Assembly: GCF_026627505.1 (NCBI RefSeq)
Contig: NZ_JAPNLK010000043.1
Coordinates: 1-64,000 of the forward strand
From: Streptomyces sp. H27-H5
GTDB taxonomy: Bacteria > Actinomycetota > Actinomycetes > Streptomycetales > Streptomycetaceae
Reading direction: 5' to 3'
Length of the DNA: 64,000 bases
Part shown: piece after piece, positions 25,274 to 32,381 of the stretch
How the letters are laid out: every line of letters begins with the position of its first letter
Numbering within the stretch: the first letter of the stretch is position 1
Made by a program: the position numbers and the translations under genes
The notes under the pieces: generated by a model
Databases searched by the model: none
What the model was told of the DNA's origin: nothing
What the model saw: the letters and a program-made list of their open reading frames with translations, nothing else

Positions 25274-25846
25274 CTATCCGTGTCCCGGACCCTGGCCGTA
25301 GCCGGGGCCCTGCGCGTAGCCCGGACCCTGGCCGTAACCCGCACCCTGCCCGTGACCCGCTCCGTGGCCGTCGACCGCACCGGAGACGGACGCCGTGCGC
25401 TGTGCCACCAGGGTGTCCCGGATCTCCTTGAGGACCACCAGCTCGGTGATCTCCATCGTCTCCTGGACGCCCTCCTTGGCCTTGCGGCGCTGCTCGACCT
25501 TGGCCAGGTACTTCGCCATCGGCAGCACCATCAGGAAGTAGACGACGGCCGCGGTGATCAGGAAGGTCAGCGTGGCGTTCAGCACCGAACCCCACATGAT
25601 GTTCACGCCGGTCGGCTCGCCCTTGGCGTTGACCCCACAGGTGTCCTTCAGACACGAGGAGTAGACGTCCAGGTTCTTGGTGCCCACGGCACCGACCAAT
25701 GGGCTGATGATCCCCTTCACGATGGAGTTCACGATGTTCGTGAACGCCGCGCCGATGACCACGGCCACCGCCAGGTCGACCACGTTGCCGCGCATCAGGA
25801 AGGCCTTGAAGCCTGCCAGGACGCTCTCCTTCTTCTGCTCGCTCAC
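25274..25846 (-). CDS. mscL: Large-conductance mechanosensitive channel MscL
   Basis: A 190-residue homopentameric channel subunit that opens on membrane tension to release solutes in hypo-osmotic shock. TM1 has FLMRGNVVDLAVAVVIGAAF, the pore-lining glycine and alanine pattern of the family; TM2 is LTFLITAAVVYFLMVLPM. The extracellular loop is longer than in E. coli and has two Cys (SSCLKDTCG) that may form a disulfide. The tail has Gly/Tyr/His/Gln-rich GYGQGPGYAQGPG repeats. GTG at 25846 gives the usual MSEQKK start; 25849 and 25885 are less likely. The neighbour upstream is the SAF-domain gene. Confidence 0.95.
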   Translation of the reverse strand: MSEQKKESVLAGFKAFLMRGNVVDLAVAVVIGAAFTNIVNSIVKGIISPLVGAVGTKNLDVYSSCLKDTCGVNAKGEPTGVNIMWGSVLNATLTFLITAAVVYFLMVLPMAKYLAKVEQRRKAKEGVQETMEITELVVLKEIRDTLVAQRTASVSGAVDGHGAGHGQGAGYGQGPGYAQGPGYGQGPGHG

Positions 25847-25969
25847 CACTGAGCCTATCTTCACATCCACAAAACACGGAGCCAACGGTTCCGAAAGCTA
25901 CGGCAGTACGGGCCCGGCGTGTCCAATCCGTCCGCACCTCAAGGTGACTCGACTGGGCCCGTGTGCGAT

Positions 25970-26479
25970 TCAACACAGCGTCACCGCCAGGCGTGACACG
26001 CTGCCCACCCCCACGAGGGCCCGCGCGGTTTCCCGGGGTACGGACAGGACCACCAGGGCGCCGCCATCCCCGACACCCTGCTCGGGCTCGGGCACTTCGG
26101 CAACTCGGGCCGCCACCGCCACCACCCGGGGCGGGCCCGCCCGCTCCGCCGCCACCACGTCCACCCGGTCCCCGGGGCGCAACAGCCGCACGGTCGCCGC
26201 GTCCGCGATGCGCACGGGGGCCGACACCATCCGCACCACGGCGGGCGGTGGCTTCGCCTCGGGCGGCGCACCGCCCCGGGAGGCCCGCGCCTCCGTACCG
26301 CCCACGGTCAACAGGGCCGCCACGACGGCCAGTCCGGCCGCGCCGACCCGACGCCGACGCCGCAGGGCGCGCCGCAGCCGGTCCCCGCCCCGCCCCACGC
26401 GCAGCGGCGGGAAGAGGGGGACGGGACGTGCGGGAGGACATGCGGAGGAAGAGGGCAGCAGGGATGTGGTCCTGGACAT
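25970..26479 (-). CDS. SAF-domain protein (RcpC/CpaB-like)
   Basis: A 169-residue protein with a basic N-terminus, one transmembrane segment near residues 44-60 (VGAAGLAVVAALLTVGG) and an SAF fold (residues 70-169: VRIADAATVRLLRPGDRVDVVAA, then GALVVLSVPRETARALVG). SAF domains occur in CpaB/RcpC pilus assembly proteins and in sialic-acid synthases; here no other pilus genes are present, so the role is unclear. ATG 26479 is taken, with GTG 26488 as alternative. Two DnaA-box-like sequences lie just upstream. Confidence 0.7.
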   Translation of the reverse strand: MSRTTSLLPSSSACPPARPVPLFPPLRVGRGGDRLRRALRRRRRVGAAGLAVVAALLTVGGTEARASRGGAPPEAKPPPAVVRMVSAPVRIADAATVRLLRPGDRVDVVAAERAGPPRVVAVAARVAEVPEPEQGVGDGGALVVLSVPRETARALVGVGSVSRLAVTLC

Positions 26480-26573
26480 GATGAACACCGCCGAGTCGAT
26501 CGTGGGGCCGATGTCCGGGCCGACGCCCGGACACCCCTCACGATCCGCCGCCCCGCCCGTCTCCGCTCGGGCC

Positions 26574-26600
26574 TGTGGACGATCCCCAGGTTGTGGACAA
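26574..26600 (-). promoter_or_regulatory. Pair of DnaA-box-like sites
   Basis: On the minus strand TTGTCCACA (26600-26592) matches the Streptomyces DnaA box exactly, and TCGTCCACA (26582-26574) differs by one base. They are in the same orientation, 18 bases apart, in the 157-base gap upstream of the SAF-domain gene. This is not oriC, since no dnaA or dnaN is present. They may titrate DnaA or regulate the gene. Confidence 0.55.
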
Positions 26601-26636
26601 ACCCCGTCGCCCCCACGGGGGACCGGCGCGCACGGT

Positions 26637-27194
26637 TCAGGCCGCGTTCGGGTTCCGGCAGGCCTCCGAGAACCCCTGGCTCGTCAGCCCGAAGGCGCTG
26701 TTGACGCGCGAGCGCCAGTTCTCCAGCGCGATCATCGCGGTGAGTTCCACGAACGCGGCCTCGCCGAGGCGGGCGATCAGTTCGGCGGCGAGCGCGTCGG
26801 TGACGGTCGGCTCGGTCTCGGTCATGGCCTCGGCGTACTCCATGACCAGCAGTTCCGGCTCGGTGAAGACGTCACGGGCATCGCGCCAGCGCGGCACGTT
26901 CCGGGCCTTCTCCGGTGACAGGCCCTTCTCGTGCCCCTCCCAGTAACCGAAGTCCATGCACCACGAGCAGTTGACGCGGGCCGCCGCCGCCATCACCGCG
27001 AGGTGCTTCAACTGACCGTCGAGGGCCTGCCACTTCGCCACCTGCCGTTCGAGGCGGACGTACGCGAGGAGGACGCGCGCGTTGTGCCCGTACGCGAGGC
27101 CGGGCGCGAGCACCTTGCCGTAGGCGCGGCGCGCGTACCAGGCGCCGAGGCGGTTGAGCAGGGTGCGGGGCGGGGTGAGCGAGATGCGCGGCAT
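26637..27194 (-). CDS. Carboxymuconolactone decarboxylase/AhpD-family protein
   Basis: A 185-residue helical protein of the CMD/AhpD-like superfamily. The redox CxxC is in VNCSWCMDFG (about residue 80), preceded by HLAVMAAAARVNC, as in AhpD-type peroxidase partners. FVELTAMIALENWRSRVNSAFGL is the typical C-terminal helix. It may reduce peroxides or hydroperoxides with a thiol partner; no alkyl-hydroperoxide reductase gene is adjacent. The ATG at 27194 has a perfect AGGAGG about 8 bases upstream, which excludes the longer in-frame extension to 27473. Confidence 0.88.
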   Translation of the reverse strand: MPRISLTPPRTLLNRLGAWYARRAYGKVLAPGLAYGHNARVLLAYVRLERQVAKWQALDGQLKHLAVMAAAARVNCSWCMDFGYWEGHEKGLSPEKARNVPRWRDARDVFTEPELLVMEYAEAMTETEPTVTDALAAELIARLGEAAFVELTAMIALENWRSRVNSAFGLTSQGFSEACRNPNAA

Positions 27195-27491
27195 GGTGGT
27201 CGCCTCCTGTGCGGGACGGCCCCGATGGCCGGTCCTCCACAGCTCTGACCGGACAGCCCTGCGGAATGTGACACCACGCCTCCCGCTCCCGCGAGACCCA
27301 CCGCGCCCGCCGAACCCCGGCCGGCCGGGGCCCTGACGCCTGGGCCCGAGCGTCCCCGGAAGGCCCGGCCTCAGCCCGCAGCTGCAGCCCCACCGAGCCC
27401 CGGTCCGCAGGCCGCGCCCGAGACGACTCCCGGCCCGCGCCCGAGACGGCCCGCCGAACCGGCCCGCGCCCAAGACCCCCCCCGGCCTCCG
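27195..27491. repeat. GC-rich intergenic region with palindrome and short direct repeats
   Basis: Holds a 16-base palindrome at 27315-27330 and three copies of CCGCGCCCGAGAC at 27412, 27435 and 27464 (last one with one change). No gene is supported. The palindrome could act in termination after the phosphorylase gene. Confidence 0.45.
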
Positions 27492-28325
27492 TTACGGCAG
27501 TTCGATGCCCAGGTCCCAGCCGTCGTGCGCGTGCGTGCACAGGCAGGCGCGGGACTCCGTCGGGGGCAGGGCCGCCACCGCGTCGAAGAGGACCTCGCGC
27601 AGGCGTCCGACGTTCTCGCCGAACACCTTGAGGACCTCGGTGTGGGACACGCCCTCGCCCGTCTCGGCGCCCGCGTCCAGGTCGGTCACCAGCGCCATGG
27701 AGGTGTAGCAGAGTCCCAGCTCACGGGCGAGGACCGCCTCCGGGTGGCCCGTCATGCCGACCACGGACCAGCCCGCCGCGGCGTGCCAGCGCGACTCGGC
27801 CCGCGTCGAGAACCGCGGCCCTTCGATGACGACCATGGTGCCGCCGTCCACGGGCTCCCACTCCCGCCCGCGGGCCGCGGCCAGGGCCACGTCGCGTCCG
27901 ACGGGGCAGTACGGGTCGGCGAAGGTGGTGTGCACGACGTTCGGGACGCTGCCGTCGGGCAGCGGCTCCCCGTCGAAGAAGGTCTGGGCGCGGGACTTCG
28001 TTCGGTCGACGAGCTGGTCGGGGACGAGCAGCGTGCCCGGACCGTACTCGGCCCGCAGGCCGCCCACCGCGCAGGGGCCGAGCACCTGGCGGACGCCGAC
28101 CGAGCGCAGGGCCCACAGGTTGGCCCGGTAGTTGATCTTGTGCGGGGGCACGGTGTGGCTGCGCCCGTGCCGCGGCAGGAAGGCCACCGACCGGCCGGCC
28201 AGCTCGCCCAGGTACAGGGAGTCGCTTGGAGGCCCGTACGGGGTCTCGACCTGCACCTCCGTGACGTCCTCCAGGAAGGAGTAGAAGCCCGAGCCGCCGA
28301 TGACACCGATCTCTGCATTCGCCAT
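27492..28325 (-). CDS. mtnP: S-methyl-5'-thioadenosine phosphorylase
   Basis: A 277-residue PNP-family enzyme that cleaves methylthioadenosine with phosphate to adenine and 5-methylthioribose-1-phosphate, salvaging the by-product of polyamine and ectoine-type pathways. IGVIGGSGFYSF at the N-terminus, PRHGRSHTVPPHKINYRAN (phosphate and substrate site, residues 51-69) and GMTGHPEAVLARELGLCYTSMALVTDLDAG are all family hallmarks. Length is normal. It is on the minus strand downstream of the FmdB gene, from which it is separated by a strong hairpin. Some actinobacterial members act on adenosine or inosine too. Confidence 0.93.
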   Translation of the reverse strand: MANAEIGVIGGSGFYSFLEDVTEVQVETPYGPPSDSLYLGELAGRSVAFLPRHGRSHTVPPHKINYRANLWALRSVGVRQVLGPCAVGGLRAEYGPGTLLVPDQLVDRTKSRAQTFFDGEPLPDGSVPNVVHTTFADPYCPVGRDVALAAARGREWEPVDGGTMVVIEGPRFSTRAESRWHAAAGWSVVGMTGHPEAVLARELGLCYTSMALVTDLDAGAETGEGVSHTEVLKVFGENVGRLREVLFDAVAALPPTESRACLCTHAHDGWDLGIELP

Positions 28326-28347
28326 GCGGTCAGCCTAACCGGGCATG

Positions 28348-28388
28348 CGTGAGGCCCCGCTGCCCAAAGAGGGCGGCGGGGCCTCACG
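28348..28388 (-). terminator. 13-bp hairpin terminator after the FmdB gene
   Basis: CGTGAGGCCCCGC (28348-28360) pairs perfectly with GCGGGGCCTCACG (28376-28388), with a 15-base loop. It lies just downstream of the FmdB gene on the minus strand and before the phosphorylase start, so the latter has its own promoter or depends on read-through. Confidence 0.75.
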
Positions 28389-28402
28389 GAAGACTGACGG
28401 GA

Positions 28403-28705
28403 TCAGGCAGCCGAGGTGGAGCTGCCGGTTCCGGACGTCGAGGACGACGAGGCGGCCGGGGCGGCAGCCGTCGAGGTCGTGGACGACGTGGACGCCGGCT
28501 TCGAGGCAGGGGTGCTGCTCGACGAGGCGCCGCGGCTGTCGTTCCGGTAGAAACCGGAGCCCTTGAAGACGATGCCGACCGCGGAGAACACCTTCTTCAG
28601 GCGTCCGTCGCAGTTCGGGCACACGGTCAGTGCGTCATCGGTGAACTTCTGCACGGCCTCAAGGCCCTCACCGCACTCGGTGCACTGGTACTGGTAGGTC
28701 GGCAC
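28403..28705 (-). CDS. FmdB-family zinc-ribbon protein
   Basis: A 100-residue protein with an N-terminal putative regulatory zinc ribbon of about 42 residues: PTYQYQCTECG and then LTVCPNCDGRLKKVFSAVGIVFKGSGFY, with two CxxC pairs as the zinc site. The remaining 50 residues are Ser/Ala/Thr-rich and disordered. FmdB was named from formamide/formate induction in Methylophilus; the function in actinobacteria is not established. GTG 28705 is chosen because AGGAGGAAA lies 6-8 bases upstream. Confidence 0.9.
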   Translation of the reverse strand: MPTYQYQCTECGEGLEAVQKFTDDALTVCPNCDGRLKKVFSAVGIVFKGSGFYRNDSRGASSSSTPASKPASTSSTTSTAAAPAASSSSTSGTGSSTSAA

Positions 28706-28812
28706 GAATTTCCTCCTGGCACTCTGACTCAATGAGTGCTAACGACGCTCCATGGTGACGTATTCCGGCCGATCAGTCCACCGTCCTTGGCGCGCGGTGA
28801 CCGAGGCCACGC

Positions 28813-30207
28813 TCAGACGCTGGTCAGATCACGCTGCCGGCCGCGCCGGGCGGTGGTGCCCGTGACGGTCTCCGCGTCGGTCGCGGAAGTCGTCTCCGGG
28901 GCGTTCTCGGCGGCGTTCTCGGGGGTGTCGCCCGAGTCGGCCTCCGTGGCGCTCTCGGTGGTGGACGAGGCGTTCACGATCCGGCTCGGCGCCTTCGGCG
29001 CGAGCTTGGACCGCAGGGCCAGCAGGGTGACCAGTGCCAGGGCGGTGGCCGCCAGCGGCACGAGGAAGCCGTACGAGGAACCGTGCGCGTCGGTCAGTCG
29101 ACCGGCGACGATCACCGCGATGGCCTGTCCGAAGGCGACCGCGCCGGTGAGCCAGGTGAAGGCCTCGGTGCGGGCGTTCGCCGGGATCAGCGACTCGACC
29201 ATGGTGTAACCGGTGATCAGGGCCGGGGCGATGCACAGTCCGACGAACAGGCCGAGCGCGGCCAGCATGACCATCGAGTCGGCGGTCCACAGCAGGGACG
29301 CGAAGGCGGTCAGGCCGATGTAGCCGAACAGCAGCCGGCGGCGCGGGCCGATCTTCCAGGCGATGGCGCCGCAGGCGATGCCGGCGATCATGTTGCCCGC
29401 GGCGAAGACGCCGTACAGCAGGCCATTGGCGCCCGGGTTGCCGATCTCGTTGGAGAAGGCGGCCAGGGAGACCTGCATGCCGCCGAAGACGGCGCCGATC
29501 CCGAGGAAGGCGACGATCAGGACGCGCAGACCGGGGGAGGTCAGGGCCGAGACGCGCTTGGCCTCGCCGATGACCTGGACGTGTGCCGGGGGCTGGGTCC
29601 GACGCTGCGCGGCGAACAGCAGCCCGCCGAGGAGGCTCAGGGTGGCCTCGGTGATCAGACCGGCGGCGGGGTGGATGCCGGTGCACAGCGCGGTCGCGAG
29701 GACCGGGCCGACGACGAAGGTGAACTCGTCGGTGACGGACTCGAACGCGGCGGCCGTCGGCAGCAGCGGCGAGCCCTCCAGCTTCGCGGCCCAGCGGGCC
29801 CGGACCATCGGGCCGACCTGCGGCACCGAGGCGCCGGCGGGGATCGCGGCGGCGGCGAGCGCCCAGACCGGCGCGCCGGCCAGGGCCAGCGCGGCCAGGC
29901 CGGTGACGGCGGCGGAGTGGATCAGTACGACCGGCAGCAGGACGGCGCTCTGGCCGTGGCGGTCGGTGAGGTTGCCCATCAGGGGGGCGCACAGCGCCAT
30001 GGAGATGCCGGTGACGGCGGCGACGATGCCGGCGTTGGCGTAGGAGCCGGTGGTGTGCTGGACGAGCAGCAGGATGCTGATGGTCAGCATGCCGAACGGC
30101 AGTCGGGCGGCGAAGCCCGGAAGAAGGAAGCCGAGGGCGCCGGGAGTGCGCAGGAGCTGTCCGTAGCCGGGGCGGGCGGACGTGTCGGTCGTGACCGCGG
30201 ATGTCAC
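28813..30207 (-). CDS. MFS transporter
   Basis: A 464-residue, 12-helix major-facilitator protein. The loop 2-3 motif appears as GNLTDRHGQSAVL (around residue 80), and the two six-helix halves are separated by a cytoplasmic loop (QRRTQPPAHVQVIGEAKR). The C-terminal 55 residues are Glu/Thr/Ala-rich and disordered. It is probably a small-molecule exporter; substrate unknown. GTG at 30207 gives VTSAVTTDTS with GGAAAGG upstream; ATG 30258 is a less likely start. A 430-base leader region lies upstream. Confidence 0.88.
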   Translation of the reverse strand: MTSAVTTDTSARPGYGQLLRTPGALGFLLPGFAARLPFGMLTISILLLVQHTTGSYANAGIVAAVTGISMALCAPLMGNLTDRHGQSAVLLPVVLIHSAAVTGLAALALAGAPVWALAAAAIPAGASVPQVGPMVRARWAAKLEGSPLLPTAAAFESVTDEFTFVVGPVLATALCTGIHPAAGLITEATLSLLGGLLFAAQRRTQPPAHVQVIGEAKRVSALTSPGLRVLIVAFLGIGAVFGGMQVSLAAFSNEIGNPGANGLLYGVFAAGNMIAGIACGAIAWKIGPRRRLLFGYIGLTAFASLLWTADSMVMLAALGLFVGLCIAPALITGYTMVESLIPANARTEAFTWLTGAVAFGQAIAVIVAGRLTDAHGSSYGFLVPLAATALALVTLLALRSKLAPKAPSRIVNASSTTESATEADSGDTPENAAENAPETTSATDAETVTGTTARRGRQRDLTSV

Positions 30208-30637
30208 GGCCTGGCCTTTCCGCTGCCTGGTAGAACTCCCCGACTGCGGACGATGCATCACCTTGTGAGCGATCGCACCCGTACATGTGGGAGCCCCGAG
30301 AGCTGTCCTCTTGCGCAGAACCGAGTGATACCTGGGCGCCCACTGCGGGAGGGTGCCACGGCCGCTTTGCGGTCGCGCCAGCTCTGCGTCAGGCAGAGTT
30401 GGTTCGATGTGGTGTGCCTTCATCGTACAGGGGGATTCCCTATCACGCCCTGTGATTACGGCGACAGGCGGTGCCTTCACCTGGGATTAACTGGAACTTC
30501 GCATTCCAGAAACCCGAAATATGGGGATTCTATGGGGCATACTCCCCCGAAAATGGCCGAATTAGAACGTCGCTCTAACCCCGGCCTCGCGCGAATCGTT
30601 CACTGAATCCTTCACTTGCGAGTCGCGCGCTCGCGGC
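30208..30637. other. 430-base intergenic leader of the MFS gene
   Basis: Contains a small hairpin CTCTGC-GTCAG-GCAGAG at 30382-30398 and an inverted repeat CTGGAA-N7-TTCCAG at 30491-30509 in a comparatively AT-rich stretch (30480-30560). Promoter elements for the MFS gene (minus strand) probably lie here. A 24-codon frame starting at 30531 on the plus strand ends at 30605; I see no support that it is translated. Confidence 0.4.
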
Positions 30638-32140
30638 TCACGCGTGCCCCTCACCCTTTCCGAGCCAGCCCGCGAGCTTGCCGCCCCGCGCCACCGCGCG
30701 CAGCCGCGCCTCCGCCGCGTCCCGTACCGGATCGGTAGCCACGACCAGCAGCTCGTCCCCGCGTCGCAGCACGGTGGAGGGGGCCGGTACGAAGCTCTTC
30801 GCGTCCCGGACCACCAGCGTCACCGAGGCTCCCGCCGGCAGGCGCAGTTCGCTGACCTCCACGCCGTGCATCCGCGAGGCGGCCGGGATCGCGAAGGACA
30901 GCAGGTGCCCGCGCAGCTTCTCCAGCGGTGCCGACTCGATGCCCAGGTCGGAGGCGCTCTCGTCGGTGTTCCCGAGCTTCAGCTTGCGCGCGAGCCAGGG
31001 CAGGGTCGGCCCCTGGACCAGCGTGTAGACGACGACGAGCACGAAGACGATGTTGAAGACCCGGTCGCTGCCCTCGATCCCGGAAACCATGGGGATGGTC
31101 GCCAGGATGATGGGCACGGCGCCGCGCAGGCCCGCCCAGGACATCAGGGCCTGTTCCTGCCAGGGGAGGCGGAACGGCAGGAGGGAGACGAAGACCTCCA
31201 GGGGGCGCGCGACCATCGTCAGCACCAGCCCGATGATCACCGCCGGCCAGAAGTCGTGGATCAGCTCGTGCGGGGTGACCAGCAGGCCGAGCAGCACGAA
31301 CATGCCGATCTGTGCGATCCAACCGAGCCCGTCGGCGAACCCGCGGGTGGCCGGCCAGTGCGGCAGCTTCGCGTTCCCGAGCACCATGGCGGCGAGGTAC
31401 ACCGCGAGGAAGCCGGAGCCGTGCGCCATGGCGCCGGCCGCGTACGCGGTGATGGCGATGGCCATCACGGCGATCGGGTAGAGGCCCGAGGCGGGGAGCG
31501 CCACGTGCCGCAGTCCGTACGAGCCGAGGAAGCCGACCGCCAGGCCGATCGCGGCGCCGATCGCCAGCTCCAGGGCGATCTTGCCGATCAGCATGTACCA
31601 GGGGTCCACGGGGCCGACGGTCGCGAAGGCGACCACCAGGATGACCACGGGAGCGTCGTTGAAGCCGGACTCCGCCTCCAGCACACCCGTGATCCGGGAG
31701 GGGAGCGGAACCTTGCGCAGTACGGAGAAGACGGCGGCGGCGTCCGTCGAGGAGACGACCGCGCCGATGAGGAGGGCCTGCCGCCATTCGAGCCCGACGA
31801 GGTAGTGCGCCCCCGCCGCGGTGACGCCGACGCTGATGGCGACGCCCACCAGCGACAGTGAGATCGCCGCCGGCAGGGCCGGTTTGATCTCTTTCCACTT
31901 GGTGCCCAGACCACCCTCGGCGAGGATCACGACGAGCGCGGCATAGCCGATGACCTGCGTCAGTTCGGCGTTGTCGAAGACGACGTTGCCGATCCCGTCC
32001 TGGCCTATCGCGATGCCTATGCCGAGGTAGATGAGCAGGCTGGGGAGGCCGCTGCGTGAAGAGATGCGTACCGCCGCGACGGCGACGAGCAGCACGAGCG
32101 AGCAGACCAGCAGGAGCTCATTGAGCGTGTGGACAGTCAG
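30638..32140 (-). CDS. K+/H+ (CPA-type) antiporter with C-terminal RCK_C domain
   Basis: A 500-residue antiporter if started at the CTG at 32140. About 12-13 membrane helices include the ion-binding stretch LEAESGFNDAPVVILVVAF (about residue 155) and LMSWAGLRGAVPIILATIPM. The C-terminal TrkA-C/RCK_C domain (GVEVSELRLPAGASVTLVV ... LRRGDELLVVATD) senses a ligand. It exchanges K+ or Na+ for protons to hold pH and ion balance. The CTG is proposed because GAAAGG lies 8 bases upstream and adds LTVHTLNELLLVCSL, which completes helix 1; the first conventional start, GTG 32095, has no ribosome site and truncates that helix. No other start codon exists between. Confidence 0.9.
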   Translation of the reverse strand: MTVHTLNELLLVCSLVLLVAVAAVRISSRSGLPSLLIYLGIGIAIGQDGIGNVVFDNAELTQVIGYAALVVILAEGGLGTKWKEIKPALPAAISLSLVGVAISVGVTAAGAHYLVGLEWRQALLIGAVVSSTDAAAVFSVLRKVPLPSRITGVLEAESGFNDAPVVILVVAFATVGPVDPWYMLIGKIALELAIGAAIGLAVGFLGSYGLRHVALPASGLYPIAVMAIAITAYAAGAMAHGSGFLAVYLAAMVLGNAKLPHWPATRGFADGLGWIAQIGMFVLLGLLVTPHELIHDFWPAVIIGLVLTMVARPLEVFVSLLPFRLPWQEQALMSWAGLRGAVPIILATIPMVSGIEGSDRVFNIVFVLVVVYTLVQGPTLPWLARKLKLGNTDESASDLGIESAPLEKLRGHLLSFAIPAASRMHGVEVSELRLPAGASVTLVVRDAKSFVPAPSTVLRRGDELLVVATDPVRDAAEARLRAVARGGKLAGWLGKGEGHA

Positions 32141-32381
32141 CGGGCGGCCCTTTCCTCAGAGCGCCCGCGGACCGACGGATTGTTCCTCCCGGGGCGCGTC
32201 CGGCAAGTACTTCGTTACCTTACCTAATCTTTGACGATTCCTTGACGCGATAGTCACATTGTGAAACGCGGTAACGGCCCTGTCCTCAGCAGCTCGACCC
32301 CTGGCGGATCATCGGACTCGGTCCTGCGCCTATGGTTGCTCCCAGCACTCCCAGGACCACCCTGCCCCTCTAAGGACAGCG

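Noticed and set aside
20838..26534. 1898-codon open frame on the minus strand
   Set aside because: Spans several real genes on both strands; composition is that of a shadow frame and no domain is visible.
30531..30605. 24-codon frame beginning MGHTPPKM upstream of the MFS gene
   Set aside because: On the strand opposite both neighbours, with no ribosome site and no evidence of conservation.
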